Shown piece after piece: positions 43,653 to 52,077 of a DNA stretch of 64,000 bases. The position numbers and the translations under genes were made by a program. Position 1 is the first letter of the stretch; the number at the start of each line of letters is the position of its first letter. The notes below the pieces were generated by a model, which made no database searches, had not been told where the DNA came from, and saw only the letters and a program-made list of their open reading frames with translations. The stretch lies in the NCBI RefSeq assembly GCF_000373365.1, contig NZ_KB891103.1:243474-307473 (forward strand), read 5' to 3'. Origin of the DNA: Parafrankia discariae. Lineage in GTDB: Bacteria; Actinomycetota; Actinomycetes; Frankiales; Frankiaceae.

Positions 43653-44211
43653 AACGGACAAAGTGATGCCCCTCCCCACGCCTGCGAAGTTAGCTGTCGG
43701 GTTCGGGCTGGGATTTACCCGGCCGCACTGTGCGGCTTCACCCCGAGGACGCCGGTGATCGACGCCCGAAGGTTGGTTCCCCCGCTCCCGCCCTGATGTT
43801 TGTTGTTCACCGGGCGGGGCAGGATTCGGCGTGACGCCCGGTGCGCGCTTTCCTGAACGAAAGCACGGCGCAGACGTTACACACAACGGACCAACAATTG
43901 CCAAGGGTCTGTGACGAGCGCCACACAACCCGGTGGACCATTGAAGATCCTCCGTGGGCGGCGTATCACGCGCGCAGGCGCGTTCCTTCTTACTGGGCAG
44001 CCAATTACCGTGACCGCCCCGCCACCGGGACCGAGCACGATGTCGCGTAGCGTGGACGACGCACTCACCTCGGTGCGGGAATTCGGCTCACCGCCCGGGA
44101 AGAAGTTGCGCGAGCAGCAAGTTGAAATCGGTCCCGGCGGCGGTCCGAGAACCACCCGGACCAGTCGACAGGCCCCCGATCCGGGCAAGTGGCGATCTCG
44201 TCCGTCCTGGG
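43653..44211. other. Long 5' region of the Rpf-like gene
   Basis: This 559-base stretch contains the c-di-AMP riboswitch (43677-43834) and, beyond it, a less GC-rich region at about 43850-44130 where the promoter should lie. A plus-strand frame at 43841-44050 (GTG start, 69 codons) has unusual composition and no ribosome site; I do not call it. Confidence 0.5.
43677..43834 (-). promoter_or_regulatory. ydaO-type cyclic di-AMP riboswitch
   Basis: Read on the minus strand, closing stem CACGCC/GGCGTG encloses the class's conserved blocks: CCCGCCC..GGGCGGG stem, AGCGGGGGAACCAACC, CTCGGGGTGAA, and near the 3' end CCCGAACCCGACAGCTAAC followed by GCAGGCG. These match the ydaO motif that turns genes off when c-di-AMP binds. 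In actinobacteria it often precedes Rpf genes, as here. Confidence 0.88.
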
Positions 44212-45075
44212 TCAGATCTCCGGATCCGGCTGGGGCGCCACGGAAGCCGGCCGGGGAACCTCGACCTCGGGCGCCGACGACGGAACCGCGGGAACCGGCG
44301 GCAGGGCTTCGGGAACCGGCAGCGGCACGACTCCGTGGTGCGCGGTCAGGCCCCCGTCGGCGACCAGCGCCGTCCCGGTGATGTAGGACGACTCGGTGCC
44401 GGCCAGGAACCAGACGGCCGAGGCCAGCTCACCCGGCCGCCCCCAGCGCCCCAGCGGAATCCGCCGGCTCACCGCCGCGGCGGACGCCGGATCGGCCCGG
44501 TGGCGCGCGGTCAGCGCCGTCTCGGTCAGGCCGGGGGCGACGGCGTTCACCCGGATGTTCTGGGCGGCGTGGTCGAGCGCCGCGGCCCGCACCATGTTGA
44601 TCACAGCCGCCTTGGACGCGTTGTACGCCCAGTTCCCCGGTTCCCCCTGTAGCCCGCCGCTGGAGGCGGTCACGACGATCGAGCCACCGCCGCCGGCCCG
44701 GAGGACGGGAACCACCGAGCGGATCCCGATCGCGACACCCCGCACGTTGACGGCGAGAATCCGGTCCAGCCGGTCGATCGCGCCCGGGGCCTCCCACGGC
44801 AGCGTCGCGCCGATCCCGGCGTTGAGCACCGCCGCGTCCAGCCGCCCGAAGCTCACGAGCGCCAGCTCCGCCATGGCGGCCCCGGTCTCCTCGACCGAGA
44901 CGTCCCCGACCATCGGGACGATCCGCGCCCCCGCCCGATCCCGGGGCAGCTCCGCCAGGCCCGCCTCGTCGACGTCCACCGCGATCACGCCGAACCCCCG
45001 CGCGGCGAACAGCTCCACGCACGCCCGCCCGATCCCGGACGCGGCTCCGGTGACGACGACCGCCGAGGTGACCAC
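44212..45075 (-). CDS. Short-chain dehydrogenase/reductase
   Basis: This is a 287-residue Rossmann protein starting at GTG 45075 after GGAGGAC. It has 'TGAASGIG' (9-16), 'NAG' in 'AVLNAGIGA', catalytic Ser in 'IVVTASSGGL' and 'YNASK'. The glycine pattern 'YITGTALVADGG' closes the core. A Pro/Val-rich 35-residue tail is unusual for the family. It is an NAD(P)-dependent oxidoreductase of unknown substrate. Confidence 0.92.
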   Translation of the reverse strand: MVTSAVVVTGAASGIGRACVELFAARGFGVIAVDVDEAGLAELPRDRAGARIVPMVGDVSVEETGAAMAELALVSFGRLDAAVLNAGIGATLPWEAPGAIDRLDRILAVNVRGVAIGIRSVVPVLRAGGGGSIVVTASSGGLQGEPGNWAYNASKAAVINMVRAAALDHAAQNIRVNAVAPGLTETALTARHRADPASAAAVSRRIPLGRWGRPGELASAVWFLAGTESSYITGTALVADGGLTAHHGVVPLPVPEALPPVPAVPSSAPEVEVPRPASVAPQPDPEI

Positions 45076-45174
45076 GCGTCCTCCACGAGCTCCGAGAGAT
45101 CCCAATGGCCCGCCCGGCCGGCCGGGCGGGCCGGGATCAGCCTGGCGGATCGGGGTGAACGGAGCCGAGCCGGC

Positions 45175-46770
45175 TCATGACGAAGAGGGAGCGGAATCGG
45201 AGCGGGGCAGGATCAGCCGGAACGTGGCGCCGCCGCCCGGTGTCGGCCGGTGCTCCACCCGGCCGCCGTGCGCGGCGGCGACGGCCTCGACGATGGACAG
45301 GCCCAGCCCCGTCCCGCCGGCGTCACGGGAGCGGCCGGCGTCGGCCCGGTAGAACCGCTCGAAGACGTGGTCGACGGCGTCGGCGGGGACACCGGGCCCG
45401 TGGTCGATCACCGAGACGACGACGGTCTCGGCGGTGGCCGCGACCGCGGCGTCGGTTGTGGTCATGGCGTCGGCGTCGGTGTCGTCCCGGCCGGCGGTGA
45501 GGGAGATCGCGGCCTCGGGCGGGGTGTGGACGAGCGCGTTGCGGACGAGGTTCCCGACGGCCTGGCGCAGGCGCCCCTCGTCCCCTGCCACCTCCAGGAT
45601 CGGCGGGACGTCGACCTCGATCGTCCGTCCCGGGCTGACGGCACGGGCGTCGGCGGCGAGGTCCCGGAGCACGGCGGCCAGATCGACGGGCCCGCGCCCG
45701 AGGTCGGGCTGCTGGTCGAGGCGGGCGAGCAGCAGCAGGTCGTCGACCAGCTCGCTCATCCGGGCCGACTCCTCCTCGATGCGCCGCAGGACCATCGCCA
45801 GGTCCTCGGGCCGGCTCGCCGCTCCCCGGCGGAACATCTCGGCGTAGCCGCGGATCGACGTCAGCGGCGTGCGCAGTTCATGGCTGGCGTCCCCGACGAA
45901 GCGCCGCAGGCGGCGCTCGGAGGCCTCTCGGGCCCGGAACGAAGCCTCGATCTCGGTGAGCATCGTGTTGAAGGCCAGCCCGAGCCGTCCGACCTCGGTG
46001 CGGCGGTCCGTGTCGGTGACCCGTCGCGTCAGATCGCCGTCCGCGATCATGCCCGCGGTGTGCTCGATCCGGGCCAGCGGGCGCAGGCCGAGGCGGATGA
46101 TGACGTAGGCCAGCACGGCCAGCACCGCCAGCATCGTCGCGCTCGCGACGATCTCGATCCTGGTGACGTTGTCGAGGGTGGCCTCCATCTCGGCGAAGGG
46201 CACCGCGACGACCAGCACGTCTCCGTCGCCGAAGCGCTCGGCGAGCACCCTGAACCGGTCCCCGCCGCCTTCGGCGGGAACCGTCCACAGCGGGGCGGTC
46301 GCCAGGTCGGGCCGCACCGGGGCGGCGGCGAGCAGGCTCGGGGTGACGGCTGGGCGCCGGGTCGGCGCCGCGGGGCCGTTCGGCCCCGGGCTGGTCTCGG
46401 CCACCCGCCGCCCGGCGCCGTCGTACAGCGCCCCGTAGGTGCCGACGAGGAAGGCGGTGCCGAACCGTGGCGCCCGGTCGTCGGCGTCGTGGTGGTACAG
46501 CGCGTGGTCCGAGTCGCCGGCGAGCAGCGTCTGTTCCATCACCGGGTGGGCGTCGCGCACCTGCCGGTCCAGCCGGCCGAGCAGGTAGGACCCGACGGCG
46601 TTCCTGGTGCCGAACGCTCCCAGCACCAGGCCGATCGCCAGCAGGCCGACCAGGGCCAACAGCAGCCGCGCCCGCAACGAGACCACGCGTGAGGACACGC
46701 GCGAGGACACGGGCCGGCGACGCGGGAAACCCCGGGGCGGGGGGCGCCCGGGCGGAGCCGGCGGTCTCAC
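45175..46770 (-). CDS. Membrane sensor histidine kinase
   Basis: This 531-residue protein has TM helix 1 at about 34-52, an extracellular sensor of about 150 residues, TM helix 2 at about 206-226, HAMP to about 280, the phospho-acceptor His297 in 'FVGDASHELRTPL', and a HATPase domain with 'NLVRNALVHTP', 'DHGPGVP' and 'GTGLGLSIV'. GTG 46770 overlaps the response regulator stop, so the pair is coupled. It resembles TcrY/PhoR-type kinases. The flavin electron-transfer genes just upstream on the same strand may be its target or signal. Confidence 0.95.
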   Translation of the reverse strand: MRPPAPPGRPPPRGFPRRRPVSSRVSSRVVSLRARLLLALVGLLAIGLVLGAFGTRNAVGSYLLGRLDRQVRDAHPVMEQTLLAGDSDHALYHHDADDRAPRFGTAFLVGTYGALYDGAGRRVAETSPGPNGPAAPTRRPAVTPSLLAAAPVRPDLATAPLWTVPAEGGGDRFRVLAERFGDGDVLVVAVPFAEMEATLDNVTRIEIVASATMLAVLAVLAYVIIRLGLRPLARIEHTAGMIADGDLTRRVTDTDRRTEVGRLGLAFNTMLTEIEASFRAREASERRLRRFVGDASHELRTPLTSIRGYAEMFRRGAASRPEDLAMVLRRIEEESARMSELVDDLLLLARLDQQPDLGRGPVDLAAVLRDLAADARAVSPGRTIEVDVPPILEVAGDEGRLRQAVGNLVRNALVHTPPEAAISLTAGRDDTDADAMTTTDAAVAATAETVVVSVIDHGPGVPADAVDHVFERFYRADAGRSRDAGGTGLGLSIVEAVAAAHGGRVEHRPTPGGGATFRLILPRSDSAPSSS

Positions 46771-47456
46771 CGCGGCAGGCGCAGCACGTAGCCGACCCCG
46801 CGCACCGTGTGGATCAGTGCCGGCGGGACGTCGTCGATCTTGCGGCGCAGGTAGCTGACGTAGGTCTCCAGGACCCCGGCGTCGCCGCCGAAGTCGTGCC
46901 CCCAGACATGGTCGAGCAGCTGCGCCCGGGTCAGCACCTTGCGGGCGTTGACCAGCAGGTAGTGCAGCAGCCGGTACTCGGTGACGGTCAGCTCCACCAG
47001 GCGCCCGGCCCGGCGCACCTCGCGGGTCCGCGGGTCGAGCTCGAGATCGGCGAAGCGCAGCGTCTCCGGCGCGCCGTCGGCCTGCCCGGCCCGGCGCAGG
47101 ATCGCCCGGACCCGGGCGACCAGCTCACTGACCACGAACGGCTTCGTGACGTAGTCGTCGCCGCCGAGCGTCAGCCCGTGCACCTTGTCCTCGGTGGTGT
47201 CGCGGGCGGTCAGGAACAATGTCGGCACGTCCCGCCCCGCCTCGCGCAGCCGCCGGCAGACGGCGAAACCGTCGATGTCGGGCAGCATGACGTCCAGCAC
47301 GAGCAGGTCGGGCGGCTCCCGCGCGACCCGGGTGAGCGCCGCCTGCCCCGAATGCACGGCGCTCACCTCGAAGCCCTCGTAGCGCAGCGCCATGGCGACG
47401 AGATCGGTGATCGCCTCCTCGTCGTCGACGACGAGGACCCGCACGGGACGCTCCAT
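46767..47456 (-). CDS. OmpR-family response regulator
   Basis: This 229-residue protein has receiver acidic residues D11-D12 and phospho-acceptor D55 in 'LLVLDVMLPD', Thr in 'FLTARD' and Lys in 'YVTKPF'. The C-terminal winged helix has 'LTVTEYRLLHYLLVN', 'LLDHVWG' and 'VETYVSYLRRKID'-type. It pairs with the overlapping histidine kinase and starts 10 bases after the apbE stop. Confidence 0.96.
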   Translation of the reverse strand: MERPVRVLVVDDEEAITDLVAMALRYEGFEVSAVHSGQAALTRVAREPPDLLVLDVMLPDIDGFAVCRRLREAGRDVPTLFLTARDTTEDKVHGLTLGGDDYVTKPFVVSELVARVRAILRRAGQADGAPETLRFADLELDPRTREVRRAGRLVELTVTEYRLLHYLLVNARKVLTRAQLLDHVWGHDFGGDAGVLETYVSYLRRKIDDVPPALIHTVRGVGYVLRLPR

Positions 47457-47466
47457 CCCCCCAGTG

Positions 47467-48390
47467 TCACCGCCCGTCGGAGCGTCCGGCGGCCGGCCTC
47501 GAGCCGGTCGTCCGGACAGCCGGCCTCGGAGCTGTCGCGGCGACCGGCCCGGCGACGGTCGTGGTGACCTGGCCCGGGAAGCCGGCGGAGTGCGCCAGCC
47601 GCCCGGTGGCGTCGACCGTCAACCACTCCCAGCCCCGCCGGGCGAGGCGTCCGAGCAGGGCCGGCGCCGCCGGCCCGGCGGCGAGGGCGGCGGTGGCGAA
47701 CGCGTCCGCGAGCGTGGCGTCCGCTCCGACGAGGGTGACCGAGGCCAGGCCGGTCGCCGGTGCGCCGGTGCGCGGGTCGACGACGTGCGCGCCCCGCTCG
47801 GCGACCCCGGAGGTCGCGACGGCCAGCTCGGTGCCCTCCACGACGGCGACCAGCCTGGCCCGGTCGAACGGGTCGGCGATCCCGATCCGCCACGGACGTC
47901 CCGGCGCCCAGCCCGAGGTGCCCCGCACCCGCAGGTCACCGGCGGCGCTGACGCAGTGGCTCGGGGCACCCGCGGCGGTCAGGACGCTCGACGCGGCGTC
48001 GGCCGCCCAGCCCTTGACCAGCCCGGTCGGGTCCAGCGTGCCATCCGCGCGCCAGGCGGGGTCGAACCAGCCGTCGGTCTGGTCCCGACATTCGGCGGCC
48101 GCCCGGTACACCTGGCGGACGTGGTCCGGGCAGTCGCCGAGCCTGATCTCGCCACGGCGCAGCCGCGACACCCAGGACGTCGCCCGGAACGTGCTGAAAT
48201 CCTCGTCGACCCGGTGCAGCAGGCGGACGGCGGCGCCGATCGCCGCGTCCAGACCGGCCGGGTCGAGCGGTGAGCGGACGTCGATGCTGACCACCGTGCC
48301 CATCACCGGTTCGGCGTGGCTGCGCCCCGGCCGCGACGGCCGCCCCGGCCGCCCCGGCCGCACGCCGGGGTCGGCGGCGGCCCTAGACAC
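47467..48390 (-). CDS. apbE: FAD:protein FMN transferase
   Basis: This 307-residue ApbE enzyme starts at GTG 48390, overlapping the preceding stop by 8 bases. It has 'VMGTVVSIDVRS', 'TGLVKGWAAD', a 'VSAAGDLRVRG' loop (Ala where many have Gly), 'VATSGVAERGAHVVDPRTG' and 'DAFATAALAAG'. It moves FMN from FAD onto Ser/Thr of target proteins in the cell envelope. The obvious target is the FMN-binding protein encoded just before it. No signal peptide is evident. Confidence 0.92.
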   Translation of the reverse strand: MSRAAADPGVRPGRPGRPSRPGRSHAEPVMGTVVSIDVRSPLDPAGLDAAIGAAVRLLHRVDEDFSTFRATSWVSRLRRGEIRLGDCPDHVRQVYRAAAECRDQTDGWFDPAWRADGTLDPTGLVKGWAADAASSVLTAAGAPSHCVSAAGDLRVRGTSGWAPGRPWRIGIADPFDRARLVAVVEGTELAVATSGVAERGAHVVDPRTGAPATGLASVTLVGADATLADAFATAALAAGPAAPALLGRLARRGWEWLTVDATGRLAHSAGFPGQVTTTVAGPVAATAPRPAVRTTGSRPAAGRSDGR

Positions 48391-48931
48391 CGGCGGCGTC
48401 CAGGGCCGACTGGACGGACTGCGCGTATCCGTAGCTGGTGAACGACGCCCCGGAGATGACGTCGATCTGAGCGCTCTGGGCATCGAGAACCTCCTGGCGC
48501 AGCAGCGGCACGGCCTGTTCGTTGATCTCCCGGTCGCGCCGCTCCCGGTCCGGGAGCTGCACCGTCACCACATCGGTTATCTGTTGCCCGGTCAGGACGA
48601 CCTGGACCTGCACGAGCCCGTACCGCGTGTCGACGGCGTCGCCCGTCACCGTCCGCGCGGTGGTCCCGCCCATCGAGCTCAACCCGGACGAAGTGCCGGA
48701 GCTGGCACTCGAGCCCGAGCCCGAGCCGGAGCTCGCGCCGGCGCCCGAGCCGGCGCTGGAGGTCGAGCCGGCGCTGGAGGTCGTGCTGGTCGCCGCCGGC
48801 GCCACGGCGAGGGCGGCGGGATGCGCGCCGATGCCCGTCGCCGACTTCGCCCCGACGACGAGGACGACCGCCCCCAGCAGCGAGGCGAAGCCGAGACGCG
48901 CCCGGTAGGGCCTGCCTGCGTTCTCGTTCAT
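48383..48931 (-). CDS. Secreted/membrane-anchored FMN-binding domain protein
   Basis: This 182-residue protein has one N-terminal membrane helix (about 12-32), a Ser/Gly/Ala linker (about 45-85) and an FMN-binding domain. The flavinylation motif is 'DVISGASFTS' near residues 158-167, where ApbE attaches FMN by a phosphoester. It shuttles electrons outside the membrane between the ferric-reductase-like partner and an acceptor. ATG overlaps the preceding stop. Confidence 0.9.
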   Translation of the reverse strand: MNENAGRPYRARLGFASLLGAVVLVVGAKSATGIGAHPAALAVAPAATSTTSSAGSTSSAGSGAGASSGSGSGSSASSGTSSGLSSMGGTTARTVTGDAVDTRYGLVQVQVVLTGQQITDVVTVQLPDRERRDREINEQAVPLLRQEVLDAQSAQIDVISGASFTSYGYAQSVQSALDAAGV

Positions 48932-50478
48932 CTCAGCGTGAACTCCTCAGTATGGATCTGCTCGTCGGACACACCGAGCTCGCGCAGGGCCCGGACGACC
49001 GCGAGCGTCATGCCGGCGGGCCCGCAGACGAAGACGTCCCGCTCGGCGACGTCCGGCACGGCGGCGGCCAGATAGCGGGCGGCCAGCGGATCGTGGCCGA
49101 GCTCGTGCCGGGAGCCGACCACACGGTGGACCACCACCCGACCGCCGTCCGGACCGCCGACTGCCGGACCGCCGACTGCCGGCCGGCGATCGGACAGCTC
49201 GTCGAACTCGTCGCGCAGCGCGAGGTCGGTCGCCCTGCTCGCCCGGTGCACCACCACGACGTCGTCGCCGCGCCCGGCGAGATCCTCGGCGAGCGCCCGA
49301 ATCGGGGCGATGCCGCCGCCACCGCCGACGAGCAGCGCCCGGCCCCGGGTGGCGTGCTCCGCGGTGAAGTGCCCGAACGGCCCCTCCGCGATGACCGGCG
49401 TCCCCGGGCGCAGGTGGGCGATCGCGCGGGAGTGGTCGCCCGCGTCCTTCACGGTGATCCGCAGCCGGTGCGGCTGGGCCGGCGCGGACAGCGAGTACGG
49501 GTGGGCGGTGACGGCGTGCCCCCGGGCGGCGAACCGCCAGAGCAGGAACTGCCCCGGCCGGACACCGAGACGATCAAGATCACGTCCACGAATCCACACC
49601 GAGACCACGCCGGGCCCCTCGGTGACCACCCGCTCCACGGTCATCCGATGGCGGACGACCGCCGCGACCGGCAGGACCAGCCGCCAGATCACCAGACAGG
49701 CCGCCACCGCGACGTACATCCCCTGCCACAGCAGCGTGTTGCCGGGGTGCCCGACGAAATCCGCGCCGGTGGCCGTCTGATGGGAGTACACGAGGAGTAC
49801 AGCCACGTAGGCGCTCAGGTGCAGCAGGTACCAGATCTCGTAGGAGACGCGGCGCCGTAGCGCGCGGGCGCTGGCCACTCCGACGGTGACGAACAGCAGC
49901 GCCCCCGCGGTCGCCTTCCACATCTCCGGGTAGGTCATGATCACCGTGACCAGCTCGGACAGCGGCTGGTGATGCGCGGTCAGGCCATACCCCCACACCA
50001 CCGTCAGGATGTGGACGGCCATCAGCAGCACGACGTTCGTCCCCAGACCGCGGTGCCAGGCCGCCAGCCGGTCGAACCCGACCGCGCGTTCGAGCCCCGG
50101 CACCCGAGCCATGAGCAGGAGCTGCACCAGCATCAGGTAGGCCGCCAGCAGTCCGGCGACCCGTCCCAGCGCCGTCAGGAGGAGGCCGCCGCCGTCGAGG
50201 CTCGACGCCGAGGTGTCGAGCCACCACATGGCGACGACCACGACACCCCAGGCCACCAGCCCGACGCGCACTCCGAGTGCCGGCAGTCGGGCCGGCGCGG
50301 GCCACCGTCCGCGAACCGCCCGCGGCTCCGGACCGGATTCGGCGGGGCCCGACTCCGGACCGGAGCCCGAAGGATCCGCCGCACGCGGGCGAAAGGGACG
50401 GGCGCGAGGTTCCGGCAGGCCGACACTGATCGATCGGCCCGCCCGCGTCGCGCCACCCGGGGAATGCGTGAGGCTCAT
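48928..50478 (-). CDS. Ferric-reductase-like transmembrane oxidoreductase
   Basis: This 516-residue protein has six membrane helices with heme-type His ('HRGLGTNVVLLMAVHILTVV' and 'YLLHLSAYVAVLLVYSH'), then FAD domain ('RPGQFLLWRFAARGHAVTAH' and 'PYSLSAP') and NAD(P) domain ('LLVGGGGGIAPIRALAEDL' and 'DVFVCGPAGM'). It passes electrons from NAD(P)H through heme across the membrane. It heads a three-gene unit with the FMN-binding protein and ApbE, followed by a two-component system. The first 60 residues are disordered. Confidence 0.93.
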   Translation of the reverse strand: MSLTHSPGGATRAGRSISVGLPEPRARPFRPRAADPSGSGPESGPAESGPEPRAVRGRWPAPARLPALGVRVGLVAWGVVVVAMWWLDTSASSLDGGGLLLTALGRVAGLLAAYLMLVQLLLMARVPGLERAVGFDRLAAWHRGLGTNVVLLMAVHILTVVWGYGLTAHHQPLSELVTVIMTYPEMWKATAGALLFVTVGVASARALRRRVSYEIWYLLHLSAYVAVLLVYSHQTATGADFVGHPGNTLLWQGMYVAVAACLVIWRLVLPVAAVVRHRMTVERVVTEGPGVVSVWIRGRDLDRLGVRPGQFLLWRFAARGHAVTAHPYSLSAPAQPHRLRITVKDAGDHSRAIAHLRPGTPVIAEGPFGHFTAEHATRGRALLVGGGGGIAPIRALAEDLAGRGDDVVVVHRASRATDLALRDEFDELSDRRPAVGGPAVGGPDGGRVVVHRVVGSRHELGHDPLAARYLAAAVPDVAERDVFVCGPAGMTLAVVRALRELGVSDEQIHTEEFTLR

Positions 50479-50589
50479 AGCCTCGGACGATGTGCCCGGA
50501 CCCTGAGAATCCGCTGTGCGAACCCTCAGAGCTTCCCGGGAAGTCGCCCCGCCCGGCCGAGACGTGCCCGAAAGTCGGTTCCGCCCTGG

Positions 50590-51951
50590 TCAGCGGGTCG
50601 GGGCCTCCCGACGGAAGGCGCTCAGCACCGCCTCGATCTCACCGGCCGAGGTGCCGTGGAACTCCCACAGTCGGCAGGTCTCCACCGTCCCTTCGGGGTC
50701 CGCCCGACGTTCGATCTCCAGCACGTCGCCGTGAACACGTGCGTCGGCGACCTCGCTCCACGCGAGACGCAGGTCGTCCGGGAACCGGCGGCACCTGATC
50801 CCGTCCGGGCCGATGGTCAGCAGGCCGGGCCGGGTGATCGGCGCGACCAGGGCAGCCGTCCAGACCGCGAACACGACCGACCAGAACGCGGCCGGGATGA
50901 AGGCCCAGGTCGGCGGGTCGACGAAACCCTGGACGATCCAGGGGACAGCCGCCCCGACCGCCGCGCCCACGGCCAGGCCGACCCCGACGGCCCGCCCGAG
51001 ATACGACTCCCCGTACTCGACCGTGCTCCCAGGCCCCGTCAGCCCCGTCAGCCCCGCCAGAGCGTCGGCCAACGCGTCGCGCGCGCCCGGCGCGCCCAGC
51101 CGGACGTCGGGATCCTTGTCGATCAGGGAGAGAATCGTCGTGCCGAGCGCCTCGGCCCGTCGCGGCGGTTCCGGCTGGTAGGAGAGCACGGCGGCCACGG
51201 TCGCGGCCTCGGTCTCCCGGGCGAACGGCGAGACTCCCTCCGCCGCCGTGTAGAGCGTGACACCGAGGGAGAACAGGTCGCTGGCGGATGTGGCGCGGGC
51301 GCCGGAGAAACGCTCCGGCGCCATGTAGGCGAGCGTTCCGAGCGGACTCTGCGTAACGGTGGAATGTGATTCCAGCACGGCCACGCCGAAGTCGACGAGA
51401 ACGATCCGACCGTCGTCACCCAGGAGAATGTTCGCGGGTTTTACGTCCCGGTGCACGATTCCGGCCGCGTGCGCCGCGACGAGAGCGTTCAGAACCTCCA
51501 GGCCGACCCGGGCGACGTCCCGGGCGGCGAGGGGCCCCTCCTGCCCGACGACCTCCGCGAGGGAACGCGACGGAATCCACTCCATCACGATCCAGGGCAG
51601 GTCACCCTCGTGGACGACGTCGAGGACGGTCACCACGTTGGGATGGTCGCGCAGCAGCGCGACGACCTTCGCCTCGTGGACCACCCGGGCGAGCAGACCG
51701 CTCGACTCCGGGTCGGTCACCGCGGCGTGCAGCCGTATCTCCTTGACCGCGACGTTCACGTCGAGCAGCTCGTCGACCGCGCGCCAGACCGTCCCGTAGG
51801 CGCCGGCGCCGAGTCGTTCCGCGAGCCGGTAACGACCGGCGACCAGGCGATCCATCGTCCCCTGCGGATCGGAAACCACAGCCTCCCCAGTCCGCTCATC
51901 CGCCGCGCCCCGCGCCGGGCGCCGCCCGCGCGAAAAGTACGTCGGTGCCAT
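50590..51951 (-). CDS. Membrane-anchored Ser/Thr protein kinase
   Basis: This 453-residue protein is a full kinase domain at about 40-300: 'LGAGAYGTVWRA', Lys70 in 'VNVAVKEIRL', 'VHRDVKPANI' (Asp169), 'DFG' 187-189 and 'GTLAYMAPERFSG'. Two membrane helices lie at about 318-365, and a short C-terminal beta-rich domain of about 80 residues follows, unlike the PASTA domains of PknB. ATG 51855 ('MDRLVAGRY') is an alternative start. Substrate and signal are unknown. Confidence 0.93.
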   Translation of the reverse strand: MAPTYFSRGRRPARGAADERTGEAVVSDPQGTMDRLVAGRYRLAERLGAGAYGTVWRAVDELLDVNVAVKEIRLHAAVTDPESSGLLARVVHEAKVVALLRDHPNVVTVLDVVHEGDLPWIVMEWIPSRSLAEVVGQEGPLAARDVARVGLEVLNALVAAHAAGIVHRDVKPANILLGDDGRIVLVDFGVAVLESHSTVTQSPLGTLAYMAPERFSGARATSASDLFSLGVTLYTAAEGVSPFARETEAATVAAVLSYQPEPPRRAEALGTTILSLIDKDPDVRLGAPGARDALADALAGLTGLTGPGSTVEYGESYLGRAVGVGLAVGAAVGAAVPWIVQGFVDPPTWAFIPAAFWSVVFAVWTAALVAPITRPGLLTIGPDGIRCRRFPDDLRLAWSEVADARVHGDVLEIERRADPEGTVETCRLWEFHGTSAGEIEAVLSAFRREAPTR

Positions 51952-52077
51952 CGGCTGGTGTCATCATCTCCAACAAGGCCGCCGTGCGCGGCCGGTACCC
52001 GGATACCTGGATGGGAATCGCGCGCGACGGCGCGGCGGCGCGGGATCGAGGACTGACTGGTGTCGGAAAGGCGTCCC

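Noticed and set aside
43841..44050. Plus-strand frame of 69 codons upstream of the Rpf-like gene
   Set aside because: No ribosome site and atypical codon use; it overlaps the likely promoter of the Rpf-like gene.
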